A stretch of 64,000 nucleotides of DNA, taken from assembly GCA_047608975.1 (NCBI GenBank), contig JBLFYM010000007.1, positions 19,073 through 83,072 on the forward strand, in the 5' to 3' direction. Position numbers and translations under genes: made by a program. Below are positions 1-12,900 of the stretch, one piece after another. The DNA is from GCA-2715965 sp047608975 (GTDB lineage: Bacteria > Verrucomicrobiota > Verrucomicrobiia > Limisphaerales > JAYPXF01). The notes under the pieces are model-generated. The model was not told the DNA's origin, ran no database searches, and saw only the letters and a list, made by a program, of their open reading frames with translations. Within the stretch, counting starts at the first letter, position 1; every line of letters starts with the position of its first letter.

Positions 1-66
1 CGCCACGGTCAGTGGCAGTGTAGCGAGTGTGGCGAGGATCCAGACGCAGGATATTTTCAGATTCAT
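1..66 (-). CDS. Partial secreted protein, N-terminus only
   Basis: The minus strand opens with an ATG at 66-64 and reads 22 codons to the window edge without a stop. The peptide begins MNLKISCVWILATL and continues hydrophobic to LTVA, a typical Sec signal peptide with a short basic n-region. The start lies 35 bp downstream of the sulfatase stop at 102, so it is probably the next gene of the same minus-strand unit. Nothing after the signal peptide is visible. Another sulfatase or a related secreted enzyme would fit the neighbourhood, but that is a guess from context only. Confidence 0.5.
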   Translation of the reverse strand, partial: MNLKISCVWILATLATLPLTVA

Positions 67-101
67 CGATGGAGTGCTGAGTAGCCGGTCGCGATGGTTG
101 G

Positions 102-1541
102 CTATTTTCGAGCAGGGACGAGCGGCTTCGGATTTGCCACGTGGCCGGCTGGCCGACAGTTGACGGAGAGTTTGTCGCCTTTACCCAATTCCTTTTCAAA
201 CCTGGCCAGATAGCCACTCAGACGGTTGACGATTTCCGGATGTTCCTTCGCCAGATTCTGCATTTCGCCGATGTCGTCATTGAGGTTGAAAAGAAGAGAC
301 TGAACTTTCTGCGGTGTCTTCTTTCCGCGCGCCTTCACCGGTCCGATATAGAGTTTCCAGTCTCCGGACCGGACGGCGCGCAGGTGATTGGCCTGATGGT
401 AGAAGAATCTATCGTGCGGCGACTTGGCGTTGGGATTCAGCAGTAATTCGGAGATATCCTTGCCGTCGATCTTACGATCTCTGGGTTGATCTGCGCCGGC
501 GAGCTTCGCGAACGTGGGGAGAAGATCCATCGCGGTGACCAGTTCGTCACATTCGCGGCCGGGCTCAATCTTGCCGGGCCACCAAGCAACGGTGGCCTCT
601 CTCATGCCACCTTCAAAGGCACTGCCTTTCCGTCCACGAAGCGGCCCCGCGCTGCCGATTGCCGGGCCATTGTCGGAGGTGAAGATCACGAGGGTATTCT
701 CTGCGAGCGAGTGCTTCTTCAATGTTTTAACAATTCGGCCGACGGAATCATCGATCTCCGCAATCGCCTCCTTGAAGAGTTTTCGGCGGGTGACGTAGTC
801 AATAGTTCCGTTCTCTTCGGCGAGGTTCCGCTTTACGGCTTCGCTCACGCCTTCCATGTAGCGCGGAGAAACGTGGAGTGGCGCGTGCGGAATCGGATGC
901 GGAACGTAGAGGAAAAACGGATTGTCTTTGTGACGTTCGATGAACTTCACCGCGCGATCCGTGATGCGCCGGGTGAGGTGGTCGGCGTCCGGGTCTGCCT
1001 CAATGACCTTTTCACCGTCGAGAAGGGGCAGGGGAGGGAATTGGAAATGATCCTGACGCGGGTGGAAGGGGTGGATATCGTGGCTGTAAGGAATTCCAAA
1101 AAACTCGTCGAACCCTTGGCGGGTAGGGAGGAACTCCGGCTGATCACCCAGATGCCATTTGCCAAAGATACCCGTGGCATATCCTCGCGTCTTCAAGACC
1201 TCCGCAATGGTGATCTCCGCCGGATTTAACCCCTTGGAATCACCGGCCAAGACCACGATGAAATTCGATCCTGTCGCCATACTCACCCGTTTCGGATAGC
1301 AGCCAGTCATCAACGCCGCGCGGGAAGGGGTGCAAACCGGGGCCGCCACGTAAAAACTGGTCAGCTTCGTTCCTTCGCGTGCAAGCCGGTCGATGTTTGG
1401 TGTGTTGACATGTTTGCCACCGAAGCAACCCAGATCGCCATATCCCTGGTCGTCGGTGAAGATGACGACAAAGTTTGGGCGCGCCGCCTGTGTGCGCGAG
1501 AGAACGGTGAGGAGCAGGCAAGTGATCAGAATCTTCTTCAT
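102..1541 (-). CDS. Secreted sulfatase (arylsulfatase family)
   Basis: A 479-residue alkaline-phosphatase-superfamily sulfatase that hydrolyses sulfate esters, probably on polysaccharides, outside the cytoplasm. A signal peptide (MKKILITCLLLTVLS, cleaved near residue 19) leads into the metal-binding segment VIFTDDQGYGDLG (D30, D31). The formylglycine site is C70-T-P-S-R74, the Cys-type C-x-P-x-R that needs a formylglycine-generating enzyme; none is in this window. Further family landmarks are GKWHLG near residue 127 and the C-terminal metal motif VIFTSDNGP. The length is normal for the family. The substrate cannot be read from sequence. It lies on the minus strand with a small secreted protein upstream and another secreted protein start just downstream. 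Confidence 0.93.
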   Translation of the reverse strand: MKKILITCLLLTVLSRTQAARPNFVVIFTDDQGYGDLGCFGGKHVNTPNIDRLAREGTKLTSFYVAAPVCTPSRAALMTGCYPKRVSMATGSNFIVVLAGDSKGLNPAEITIAEVLKTRGYATGIFGKWHLGDQPEFLPTRQGFDEFFGIPYSHDIHPFHPRQDHFQFPPLPLLDGEKVIEADPDADHLTRRITDRAVKFIERHKDNPFFLYVPHPIPHAPLHVSPRYMEGVSEAVKRNLAEENGTIDYVTRRKLFKEAIAEIDDSVGRIVKTLKKHSLAENTLVIFTSDNGPAIGSAGPLRGRKGSAFEGGMREATVAWWPGKIEPGRECDELVTAMDLLPTFAKLAGADQPRDRKIDGKDISELLLNPNAKSPHDRFFYHQANHLRAVRSGDWKLYIGPVKARGKKTPQKVQSLLFNLNDDIGEMQNLAKEHPEIVNRLSGYLARFEKELGKGDKLSVNCRPAGHVANPKPLVPARK

Positions 1542-1604
1542 GCGCGACTGGTTTAGGGTGCGAGAGCGTAGTGGTTTGCCTGGGCAGCGACAAGTGGCTT
1601 GAGG

Positions 1605-2225
1605 TCACGGTTTTCGGATTTTGAACGAGTTCCGAATCGCCCGCATCTCGGTCCATGCCGGTGCGGAGATTGGCTTCGGTGAAAGCGCGAAAAAGTAACA
1701 TGTCCGTTTCAGATCCGGGAAATATCGTTTTGAGATCTCGACGTTGAGCTCGAGTAGATCGCCGGTCGCGAAGGCGTCGTAAGTCTTCAGTGTCCCCGTG
1801 AATATCGGCGCACTCTCCTTTGCTGGCTGGTCCTTCGCTGGCTTCAGCTGTGCTGAGATCTTTTCCGGATCGATAACCAGCTTGCGCGACCGACCGACCG
1901 TTTTGCTCAATCCCAAATAGTAGTTCTTCAGATCCCGTTCCATCTGTGTCCGATCAATCGTGACCTCACCTTCGATCCACCAGAAGAACACGTAAGTCCA
2001 GTAGGTGTTCGATTTCGGGTTGAACATGCCTGGTGCGAAGCGTAGTTCCTCAAACCCGCTGTGTTTCAATTCCGGCGCAAATCCGAGCGGGAACGCGATG
2101 CGCTCTGCCCGCCAGTTTTTGGGTGAATCGAATTCGAAAGGCTCCGCTGCGCGGATCATGGTGGAAAAGCAAACTATCGCGAGGATCAGCGGCGTGGAAC
2201 ATCTGGATCGAATCATTGAGGCCAT
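1605..2225 (-). CDS. Secreted hypothetical protein
   Basis: I do not recognise a named family. The open frame reaches 2312, but the best start is the ATG at 2225 (or the in-frame ATG at 2216), because a signal peptide (MIRSRCSTPLILAIVCFSTM ending near RAAEP) follows directly. The mature part is about 180 residues, with an aromatic stretch YWTYVFFWWIEGEV and a basic C-terminus ending KIRKP. It is upstream of the first sulfatase and divergent from the second, only about 120 bp from the latter's start, so the two may share a promoter region. An extracytoplasmic role is inferred from the signal peptide. Confidence 0.7.
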   Translation of the reverse strand: MASMIRSRCSTPLILAIVCFSTMIRAAEPFEFDSPKNWRAERIAFPLGFAPELKHSGFEELRFAPGMFNPKSNTYWTYVFFWWIEGEVTIDRTQMERDLKNYYLGLSKTVGRSRKLVIDPEKISAQLKPAKDQPAKESAPIFTGTLKTYDAFATGDLLELNVEISKRYFPDLKRTCYFFALSPKPISAPAWTEMRAIRNSFKIRKP

Positions 2226-2346
2226 CGAAATACAGGCGCACCGGAGTTGCAACCCGCGATCACGGAAAACTCCGAGTATCCGACGCTGACGAGTTCCAAA
2301 TCGGCTAGTCAATACCTTGCCGTTCGGTGAAGCTGGCGACTCTCAC

Positions 2347-3771
2347 ATGAAGAAACTGCTTATCATCATCTCGAGTCTCGTTCTCGGTTTGTCACCGTCG
2401 ATTCAGGCTGCGAATAAGCCGAACGTCCTGATCATCATGGCCGATGATTGTACCTATAATGATCTGGCGCTCTATGGTGGACAGAATGCCAAAACTCCGA
2501 ACATCGATCGGCTCGCGAGTGAAGGACTGACATTCAACCGGGCCTATCTGAGCGAAGCGATGTGTCAGCCTTGTCGCGCCGAACTTTTTACCGGTCAGTT
2601 TCCGATGCGGAACGGCTGTGCGTGGAATCATTCTGCAAGTCGGCCCGGGACGAAGAGTCTCCCTCATCATCTGGGGCGTGCAGGCTACCGCGTTGGGTTG
2701 GCGGGGAAGGTGCACGTGAAACCGGCCGATGCGTTCCCGTTCGATCAGGTCGAAGGATTCGATCCGAACTGTGTTCGCAATCCGACGCAGGAACATGATC
2801 TGGCTGCACTTCGCCAATACATTTCGCGCGACCAGGAAACGCCGTTTTGTCTGGTGATCGCCTTGGTGGAGCCACACGTGCCTTGGGTGATGGGGGATCC
2901 GTCGCAGTATCCGCCCAAGCGAATCACACTTCCTCCAAACATTGCCGACACCTCGCGCACGCGGTCGGACTTCGGGAAATACCTCGCGGAGATCACCTAC
3001 ATGGATGGGCAGGTTGGCGAGATTCTGCAGGTGTTGAAAGAGAGCGGACAGGCGGAGGATACCTTGGTGATGTTTACGTCTGAGCAAGGATCGCAGTTCC
3101 CCGGATGCAAGTGGACGAACTGGGATACCGGTTTGCATACCGCATTGGTGGCTCGTTGGCCGGGTCTGATTGACGCAGGAAACAGGACGGATGCAATCGT
3201 CCAATACGCGGATGTGGTGCCGACCTTACTCGATTTGGCGGGTGGGAATGCTTCGAGCACAACCTTTGATGGCAGCAGTTTTCTGCCGGTACTGACCGGA
3301 AAGCGGGCGACGCATCGGGATTTTGCGTTCGGTATTCACAACAACGTTCCCGAAGGCCCTCCGTATCCGATCCGCACGGTCACCAATGGCAAATATCGTT
3401 ACATCCGCAATCTGCTCCCAAACGAGCTCTACATTGAAAAGCACCTGATGGGCACGCGGGGCAACGGCGCGTTGAACAATCCCTATTGGTCCACCTGGAT
3501 TTTCGAATCCTGGAACCGGCCCGCCACCTATTCGTTGGTAAAGCGCTACATGAGCCGACCGGCCGAACAGCTTTACCATACGCTCTCCGATACCTATGAA
3601 CTGAACGATTTGGCGCAGGATCTCCAGCATTCTCACGAACTTGCTCGTCTCCGATCGGAGTTGGACGGATGGATGAAAGCCCAGGGTGATCCTGGTTTGG
3701 CGCAGGACACAGACGAAGCGATCCAGGCAGCGCGTAAGGGGAATCACCTATACTTCCCTCAATCCGATTGA
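2347..3771 (+). CDS. Secreted sulfatase with CQPCR active-site motif
   Basis: A 474-residue sulfatase counted from the ATG at 2347, chosen over the upstream in-frame ATG at 2317 because the signal peptide (MKKLLIIISSLVLGL, cleaved after SIQA) starts there. The metal-binding segment reads NVLIIMADDCTYNDLALYGG. The modified residue sits in C73-Q-P-C-R77, which fits C-x-P-x-R but has a second Cys where Ser, Thr or Ala is usual. GKVHVKP replaces the more common GKWHLG, and the second metal motif is VMFTSEQGS, with Glu-Gln in place of the usual Asp-Asn. This suggests a divergent sulfatase subfamily, with heparan-type or other polysaccharide sulfates as one possibility. It is divergent from the small secreted protein and precedes the giant metzincin gene by 219 bp. 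Confidence 0.9.
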   Translation: MKKLLIIISSLVLGLSPSIQAANKPNVLIIMADDCTYNDLALYGGQNAKTPNIDRLASEGLTFNRAYLSEAMCQPCRAELFTGQFPMRNGCAWNHSASRPGTKSLPHHLGRAGYRVGLAGKVHVKPADAFPFDQVEGFDPNCVRNPTQEHDLAALRQYISRDQETPFCLVIALVEPHVPWVMGDPSQYPPKRITLPPNIADTSRTRSDFGKYLAEITYMDGQVGEILQVLKESGQAEDTLVMFTSEQGSQFPGCKWTNWDTGLHTALVARWPGLIDAGNRTDAIVQYADVVPTLLDLAGGNASSTTFDGSSFLPVLTGKRATHRDFAFGIHNNVPEGPPYPIRTVTNGKYRYIRNLLPNELYIEKHLMGTRGNGALNNPYWSTWIFESWNRPATYSLVKRYMSRPAEQLYHTLSDTYELNDLAQDLQHSHELARLRSELDGWMKAQGDPGLAQDTDEAIQAARKGNHLYFPQSD

Positions 3772-3990
3772 GGAGCGTCGATACTCGAAAACGCTAAGGC
3801 GTTAGATTAGGCGGTTTCAGGGCGGAAAACGGCTGAATAAGGCCTCGTCCGAGCGCTTGGAGAAGGGGTTTGAGCTTGGTTTTTGCATGCACATATGCCT
3901 GAATCCACAGCTGCGTTCCATCAGTTATCACATCAGGGTAAGGGAATGTGCCCAACGTCGTAAGGCGTCCAAAAGCCAAGTACAACACTC

Positions 3991-6900
3991 ATGACTCCAC
4001 CAATCCGGAAGTGTTCCTTCATCGCCGCCATATTGATGGCGTTTCCGTTCGGATCCACCGCCCAGACGGCAGGGCAAGATCCTGGCAGGAATTTCAGCGC
4101 TCAGATCTCAGTAATGCCGACACCGTTGCGTCAGAAAGCACTGGCAGCGCAGGTTGCGCTGGAACAGAGCGGGAACACCTTGGACCCGATCCAGAAGCAG
4201 GTTCTCGGTATGTTGGCGGATCAGCAGCCCGACTACGTGCCGCCGGTGTCATTTTGCTTCGCGCCGGGAACTAGCGAAGAATATATCAAGAACTTCTATT
4301 CAAAACAGACACTGATCACTGGAGGGATTCGTTTTTTTGGCACTGCACGTTGGGGCAGGACCGCCACTGATGGCAGCGGGTTGACTCAGGGGAGCCGGAC
4401 CACCCTGACTTGGGGGATTCTTGCTGACGGGGCACCGGTTGATAGCGGGGCAGTCAGCGATCTTCGGGCATTCCTCAACGGGATCTACGGGAACCAGGCG
4501 GTTTGGCAGGCGCTTATGCAGCAGGTATTCGACCGCTGGGCCGAGTTGGCGGCCGTTGATTATGTTTTCGAACCGAACGACGACGGGGCGCCGTTTGGTG
4601 CGACCGGGACAGCCGGTGCGTTGGGGGTTCGCGCGGACATTCGGATTGGCGGTGCGTTCATTGACGGGCCGTCTGGGACGCTGGCTTACAACTATTCGCC
4701 GAACAACGGAGACATGCTCATTGATACCGCGGATACATTCTTCAACAATGTGACGGGCAACTCGTTGGGTTTTCGAAACGTGTTTGCTCATGAACACGGA
4801 CACGGATTGGGGTTTGCGCACACCTGTCCGTCGGTCCAGACGAAGTTGATGGAGCCGTTCGTGAGCCGTGCTTACGATGGACCGCAGCACGATGACATCT
4901 TGGCGGCGAACAAGCAGTATGGGGATACGTTCGAACCGAACAATACGTCCGGAGAAGCCAGTGTACTGGGCACGGGTTTCGCAGACGGAACGCATGTTCA
5001 AACCAATTTGAGTCTGTACTCGAATTCGGATGTTGATTACTATCGCTTCACAACCGCGCAAGGCGGTCGCAAGGTGACGGTCACGCTTTCAGCGGTCGGT
5101 CAATCCTATCTGGAAGGATCTCAAAATCAGGACGGCACCTGCAACGCGGGAACGACGTTCAACTCGCTGGCGCTGAGGAATCTGGGGTTTGAAATTCTCG
5201 ATTCAAATGGGACGACCAGCCTTGGATCCGCCAATGCCGCGGCAGCGGGGGCGAATGAAGTTCTTACCGGCATTCAGCTGGGCGGCGGCACCGGGCCGTT
5301 TTTTATCCGGGTGTTCGGTGGGGGGATCGACCAGGTGCAGATGTACGATTTTCAGCTCGAGTTGTCTGATGGCGCGCCGGCGCCGGAGATCGACATTCTT
5401 GGCGGGACAAACTCCATTTCGGATGGGGACACGACGCCGAGTGTAGTGGATGGCACGGTGTTCGGCACGGTTACGGTCGGGAATACGGTCACAAATACGT
5501 TCTCAATCACCAACGAAGGGAATCTGGAACTTACCCTCACGCTCCCCATCGCCATTTCGGGCGCTGCGGCATCCGACTTTTCAATCTCGGCTCCACCGGC
5601 TGCCACCCTCGCAGAAGGCACAGGTACAAGCTTCGATGTTGTGTTTAATCCAACGGCATCGGGCGCACGGAATGCCACGATTACGATCATCAACAACGAT
5701 TCGACGGAGAGCCCTTACACGTTCGATGTCACCGGGACAGGCGATGTGACACCGGAGATCTCGGTGTCCGGAAACGGCACTGAAATTGTCAATGGAGACA
5801 CCACGCCGACAACCGTTGATTTTACCGACTTTGGTAGCGTCGACATCCTCACTGGTGCACCTCAGTCGGTGTTCGTCATTTCGAATTTGGGTACGGCGAC
5901 ATTGAATCTGACTTTACCAGTTACGCTTTCGGGAGCGGGTGCTGGTAGCTTTTCGATTGTGAGCGCGCCGTCGGCTGCTGTTGCCATTGGCGGTTCCACA
6001 TCTTTCACCGTTCGGTTTGATCCATCTGCTATTGGCGCTGCGAGCGCGACGGTGACGGTCAACAATGACGATGTGAACGAGGCCGTGTATGACTTCACGA
6101 TCTCGGGTACGGGTATTTCGTCTCCTGAAATTTCAATCCTTGGCAACGGTCAGACCATTGTGAGTGGGGACAACACGCCGAGCGCCGCCGATGATACGGA
6201 TTTTGGTCAGGTCAACACTCTCGGTTCGGCCGTCACGCGAACCTATACCGTTCGCAATACGGGGAGTGGCAATTTGAACGTCACCTTGCCGCTGGCAATC
6301 TCTGGTGCGAATGCCAACGAATTTTCGGTGACCGCAAATCCGACCTCGACGATCAGCCCCGGAGGCAGTTCGACTTTTGACGTCAGCTTCGATCCGAACT
6401 TTCCGGGCAATCGGAGCGGGGTGGTGACGCTCACGTCAGACGATCTGGATGAAGGCTCGTATTTCTTCTCGCTCGGTGGCGAGGGAATCGTCGAACCAAA
6501 CATCAACGTGTCCGGCAATGGTGTTTCTATCGCAGCGGGAGATGTTACTCCCGATGTCGCGGATCACACGGATTTTGGTAGCGTGGCAGTGGCAGGTTCT
6601 CCGATTACGCGGACGTTTGTCATTACCAATAGCGGAAGCGCCACTTTGACCTTGAATCAGGTTCCGGCGATCACCGGCGCGAATGCCGCCGATTTTACGC
6701 TTAATAACTCGCCGTCACTTTCTGTGCCTATCAACACCTCGACCAGTTTTGACGTGAGCTTTGCTCCGGGCGCAGCGGGACTGCGCGTTGGGACCATCAC
6801 CATCGGCAGTGACGATCCGGATCAATCATCTTACGCCTATGCGATAGCGGGGCGGGGGACGGAGCCGGAGATGGCCGTGTTCGGAAATGCCATAGAGATT

Positions 6901-9900
6901 CCGGACGGGAACCTGGCCACCGCTGGCGCGGACGGCACGGATTTTGGCACCTTGGATGTTCTCTCCGGATCAACCACCCATGTCTTTGTTCTCACAAACA
7001 GCGGGGCCACGAATCTCAATATTGGCTCAGTTGTGTTTACCGGTCTGGCGGCGGCTGATTTCACAGCAGTGCAGCTGCCAGCCTCGATCATCACGCCGGG
7101 TGTGTCCAGTGAGCTTCACGTCACGTATGATCCCGTCGGAACTGGCGTTCGAACAGCAATCGTGACCATCGCGAACGACGACGCGAACGAGAATCCCTAT
7201 GACTTCGTTCTGGGGGGAGTCAGCACCGGCGCTGAAATCGCGGTGCTCGGGAACAATATTGAGATTCCCGACGGGGCCACCAACCCCAATACCACGAATC
7301 TGACTGATTTCGGAATTGGCAACGTTGGTGCCACGCTGCGCACCAACACGTTTTCGATTACAAACTCGGGAACGGGTATAATTCTCCTTACGCTTCCAAT
7401 CACGTTCGAGGGGATTGCGGCATTGGATTTTGTAGTGCTCACCGCACCGGGGACCAATCGTCTTGTTACGGGGGCGTCGACGACCTTTGATGTCACCTTC
7501 ACACCGCGTGGCGGCGGTGTACGGCTGGCGACGCTGACACTCACAAACGACGACGTGGATGAGGCGATCTACGACTTCCAAGTTCGTGGTAGTGGTTTTG
7601 GGCCGGAGATAGAATTATTGGGGAACAATGTGGTGATCACCAACCTGGATACCACGCCTGACTTCGCCGATCACACGTTGTTTGGTGCGGCGGATATTAA
7701 TTCCGGATTCAACGATCGCGTATTCACGATCACGAATTTGGGGACAACCAATCTCAATGTTCTGCCGATCCAGATTGTTGGCTTGAACCCGGCGGACTTC
7801 ACGGTGATTACGAATCCGACCCCAAGTCAGATTTCCTTGGATTCGTCGGCGACTTTCGCGATCCGATTTGATCCCACCCTCCCGGGGGCTCGCTCGGCTC
7901 AGGTCTGGGTCTTGAGTGATGACTTCGATGAGTCGCCTTACCAGTTCAATGTGGAGGGCAGTGGATTTGCCATTCCTCCATTGCCGCTGCAGCAGCCGCT
8001 CGCTCGAAACGTGAATGCACTGGAGACGGCGAGTTTTCTGTTCAGCGTGTCGGGTACGCCGCCGATTAGTTATCAATGGTTTCGAAACGGTGTTTCTTTG
8101 GCTGGCGCGAACGGGCCGACCTTGACCTACAGCCAGGCTACCGCCAACGAAACCGGTGCCTACAAGTGCATTGCCAGCAACGTGGCTGGAAGTCTCACAA
8201 GTTCCGAAGTCCAACTGAATGTTGCCCGGCTGCCGTCCTCCGTAAATTGGCTGGCTCCTGCCGCGATCGTCTACGGTACTGCCCTCGGTGCCTCACAGCT
8301 CAACGCGGCGGCGACGGCGGCGGGATCGATTGTCTACTCACCACCCACTGGAACGGTGCTTCCCGTAGGGCTCACGAACTTGGGCGCCGTGTTCACACCT
8401 CTTCTTCCCGAAGTCTATCTATCCTCCAGCAACACAGTATCGATCACGGTGACGCCCGCACCATTGACGATCAGTGCCGATGACAAGAGCAAGTTGGAAG
8501 GGGATGTAAATCCGACTTTGACGGCGACTTACACGGGGTTTGTCAACGGGGATACGCTGACGAATCTGACAACTCCCGTCAGTCTCTCGACCACTGCCAT
8601 CGATTCGAGCCCTGTGGGTGACTATCCGATCACGTCGGTTGGCGCGACGTCGCCGAACTACGCCATCAGCTTGGTGGACGGGACATTGAGCGTGGTTTCG
8701 CCGCTGCCGACAATCCAGACTCAGCCGATATCGCAAACCGTCGATGCCCTCACTAGCGTTTCATTCACGGTGGTTGCCACTGGCCAGGCACCGCTCAGTT
8801 ATCAATGGCGGAAGGGCGGCGTGGACATTCCGGGTGCTGCTACGCCCACGCTGAACCTCGCTTCAGTGAGCCCGACCGATTCCGGCAGCTACACCGTTGT
8901 TGTGAACAACAGTGTCCCGGGTACGGCGACGAGTGCCGCCGCGATATTGATCGTAACCCAGTTGATTCCGACGATTACCTGGACCAATGCGTTGGATATT
9001 GTCTACGGCACGTTGTTGGACGGGACTCAGTTGAATGCCACTGCCGGAGTCGGCGGAACCTTTGTTTACACGCCGCCTGCGGGTTTCGCGTTGAGTGTGG
9101 GAACCCGCGTCCTTGGTGCCTCATTTACGCCGGCTGATACCAATAACTATTCAACTGTGAATCCCTCGGTCATCGTCACAGTGACACCCGCGCCGTTGAC
9201 GGTGACGGCGGATGACAAGATGCGTGAGATTGGAACTGCAAATCCACCGCTTACCTTCACTGCAACCGGGTATCAGTTTGGCCAGGATGACATGGTGCTG
9301 ATTCCGGCACCGTCACTGTTCACTGCTGCCGATCTGGCCAGCACGGTCGGCAATTATCCGATCGCGACTAGTAACTCAACCGCTTCGAACTACGTCATCA
9401 CCTTTGTTGAGGGAACGCTCGGCGTGTTCGCGATCCCTCCGAGTATCACCACGGAACCGACAAGTGTGACGTTGGATTTTGGCCAGGACTCGGCATTCAG
9501 CGTTGCCGCTTCTGGCAGCGAGCCCCTGTCTTATCAGTGGCGACGTAACGGCTCGCCCGTGGGTGGTGCCACAGCGACTGTGTTGAACATCACCGGTGCG
9601 ACGAGTGCGGAATCCGGGTTCTATGATGTGGTGGTTTCAAACGCCGGCGGTTCGATCACCAGTGCGGTGGCGACGCTTACGGTAATCATACCTCCGACGA
9701 TTGTGACGGCTCCGGTCGCCCAGACCTTGAACGCTCGGAACAATGCGATCTTCAGCGTCGTCGCTGGCGGCAGCATTCCGTTGACGTACCAGTGGCAGAA
9801 AGATGCCGGTGATCTTGCAGGGCAGACCAATGCTTCGCTGATACTCCCTTCGTTGACCAGTGCGGACGCCGGCTCCTACCGGGTTGTCATATCGAATTCA

Positions 9901-12900
9901 GCAGGCAGCGTGACCAGTGCTGGCGCAGCTCTTACCGTGAATCTTCTGACGCCGCTCGTCACCTGGTTTGATCCCGCGGATGTTGTCTACGGCACTCCGT
10001 TGGGCGTGTCGCAGCTGACCGCCGCCGCCAACGTGCCCGGAAGCTTTTCCTACACCCCGACCAATGGAACTGTTCTCGCTGTCGGCACCCGCACCCTGAA
10101 CGGCACGTTCACGCCGACTGAGACAAATGTGTATGAGGTGATCAATCGTTCGGTCGCTTTGGATGTGACAACCGCGCCGCTGACGATCACGGCAGATGAC
10201 AAGACTCGCGAGTTTGGCCAGACCAATCCGAGTCTCACTGCTTCTTATTCCGGGTTCGTCAATGGTGAAGGGCCTGCCAATTTGACCATGCAGACCACGC
10301 TGGCAACAACGGCGAATGCCGCCAGTGATATCGGCAACTATCCGATCACTGCAAACGGTGCCGCCTCTCCCGACTACACGATCACGGAGGTTGCCGGCAA
10401 TCTTGAGGTCACCGCAGTTCCGCCCGCATTCACTGCCCAACCGATCGGACAGACCGTGAACGCCGGCGACAGCGTGACGTTCGCCGCCACGGTGTCCGGT
10501 GCCAGCACCGTTCCGCTCAGTTTTCAATGGCGTAAAGGCGGCGTGAATCTGTCTGGGCAGACTTCTGCATCGTTGACACTGAACGCTGTTTTGGCGGCCG
10601 ATCGCGGGTCATACGACGTGGTCGCAAGCAATGCTGGCGGCTCTCTCACGAGCAGCGGCGCGCTCTTGAACGTTCGTGTGCCAACGTCACTCGCCTGGCT
10701 GAATCCGGCGGTGGTCGTTTACGGGACCGCCCTGGGCACCGCGCAGCTGAACGCCTCGGCGTCGGCAGCTGGGTCCATTGTCTATACTCCTCCGTTGACC
10801 ACGGTGCTGGCGGCGGGTTCTCAGACGCTTTCCGCCGTATTCACTCCGGCCGATTCGCTGACGGGGCTGGGGACAAATGCCAGCGTTACGTTGGTAGTCG
10901 ATCCAGCGGTGCTCACGGTCATAGCCGAGAATAAGACCCGCGAGTTCGGTTTGGCCAATCCGTCATTGACGGTGATCTATTCCGGTTTTGTGAACGGCGA
11001 GGATGCCAGCGTTCTCACCAACTTGGCGGCGCTCACCACAATGGCCGATGTGGCGAGTCTGCCGGCGGGATATCCCATCACGGTTGCCGACGCTGCCGCG
11101 TCGAATTATACGTCTTCATTTTTCGATGGAACGCTGACCGTGTTTGCAACTCTCCCGGTTTTGGTTTCTCCGGCAGACCGAACGGTAATCGTTGGCGAAG
11201 ACGCTTCCTTTGTTGTTGGAGCCACCGGTACAGCGCCGCTTGACTATCAATGGCGAAAGAACGGGACGGACATTCCCGGGGCCAACGCTCCGACGCTGAA
11301 CATCACCGGGGCCCAAAGCTCGGATGCGGCCGGTTACGACGCGGTGGTGTCAAATGTGAGTGGTTCGGTGACCAGTCTGGTTGCCAATCTCACGGTCAAC
11401 ATTCCGCCGACGATTACGGTGGAACCGCAGAGTCAAACATTTGGCGCGCTGTCCGATGTGGTCTTCAGCGTCAATGCCATGGGCACCGCTCCCCTAGTAT
11501 ATCAGTGGGCACGCAACGGTGTTGATCTATCCGGGCAAACATCGTCCATCCTTCTATTGAGTAGCGTAACCACCAATGATATCGGGTCGTATCGCGTGAC
11601 TGTCTCAAACGTGGCAGGAAACGTTCAAAGCGTGGCGGCAGCATTGTCGGTGAATCAATTGGCCGCCACACTCCTGTGGGCGACGCCGGCTGATGTGCCC
11701 TATGGGACGCTCCTCAGCAGCGGTCAACTCAATGCGGGAGCTGCCGTGGCGGGAGTGTTCTCTTACACCCCAGATTTGGGGGAGCGGCTGACAACTGGCC
11801 CACACACGTTGAGCGTTATATTTGCCCCGAACGACCTTGTTAATTTTGTGGTGGAGAGCAATAGCGTGAATCTGAACGTGACCAATGCGGTTCTCACCGT
11901 TTTCGCGGAAGGTAAATCCCGTGAGATCGGTCTGCCAAATCCGACTTTGACGGCGGTTATATCGGGATTTGTCAGTGGTGAGGATAGCTCCGTGCTTACA
12001 GCGCAGCCGGTGCTCTCCACGACGGCGGACGTGAACAGTCAGGCCGGTCTGTATCCGATCACCGTGAGTTCCGCCGCGGCGCCGAACTACGCAGTTTCGT
12101 TTGTTCCCAGCCTGCTCACCGTATTCGCCACCGCCCCGGGAATTGTAACCCAACCCGAGAGTGTCGCTCTGACGAATGGGACGGGCACGACCCTGTTTGC
12201 CGAAGCCTCAGGCAGTGCTCCGCTTTCGTATCAGTGGCGGTTCAACGGCTCGGATCTGGGCGGTGAGACGACCACCAATCTCGTTCTGGTCAATCTCCAA
12301 CCGCCGGCAGCCGGGGCCTATGATCTGGTTGTCTCGAATGTCGCCGGAATGATCACCAGTGAAGTGGCGAACGTGGTGGTCTATGTGCCGCCGGCGATTG
12401 TGCAGGATCCGCAGCCAGCGACGGTGAATGCCCTTTCGACAGTCACGTTCACTGCGGTCGCCACCGGCACTTCTCCGCTGTTTTTCCAATGGAAGAAGGA
12501 CGGATTGGACATTCTCCATGCGACCAATACGACGATTGCATTCAATCCCGTTACTCCCAACGCCGCCGGTACCTACTCGCTTGCGGTGACGAATGTTGCC
12601 GGTTTTTCGATCAGTGCCGCAGCGGTTTTGACGGTCGGCCAACTAACGCCAACGCTGAGCTGGTCCGGACCGGCTGCACTTAACTATGGAACTCCGCTGG
12701 GGACCAACGAACTCGGGGTCACTGCGGCTGTTCCAGGGAATTTGGTCTACACCCCGCCGTTGGGAACTGTGTTGCCTGCCGGTAACCACACGTTGAACGT
12801 TTCATTCACTCCCGGGGATACCCTCAACTACTCGGCCGCAGCTACTTCTGTTTCCATCGACGTCAACCCCGCGCCGCTCGTGATTTCGGCTGAATCCAAG

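Noticed and set aside
486..1229. A 247-codon plus-strand frame over the first sulfatase
   Set aside because: It is the mirror of a well-supported sulfatase and shows no family motif.
3794..3988. A 64-codon minus-strand frame between the sulfatase and the giant gene
   Set aside because: There is no signal, motif or neighbour support. The frame is short and could be chance.
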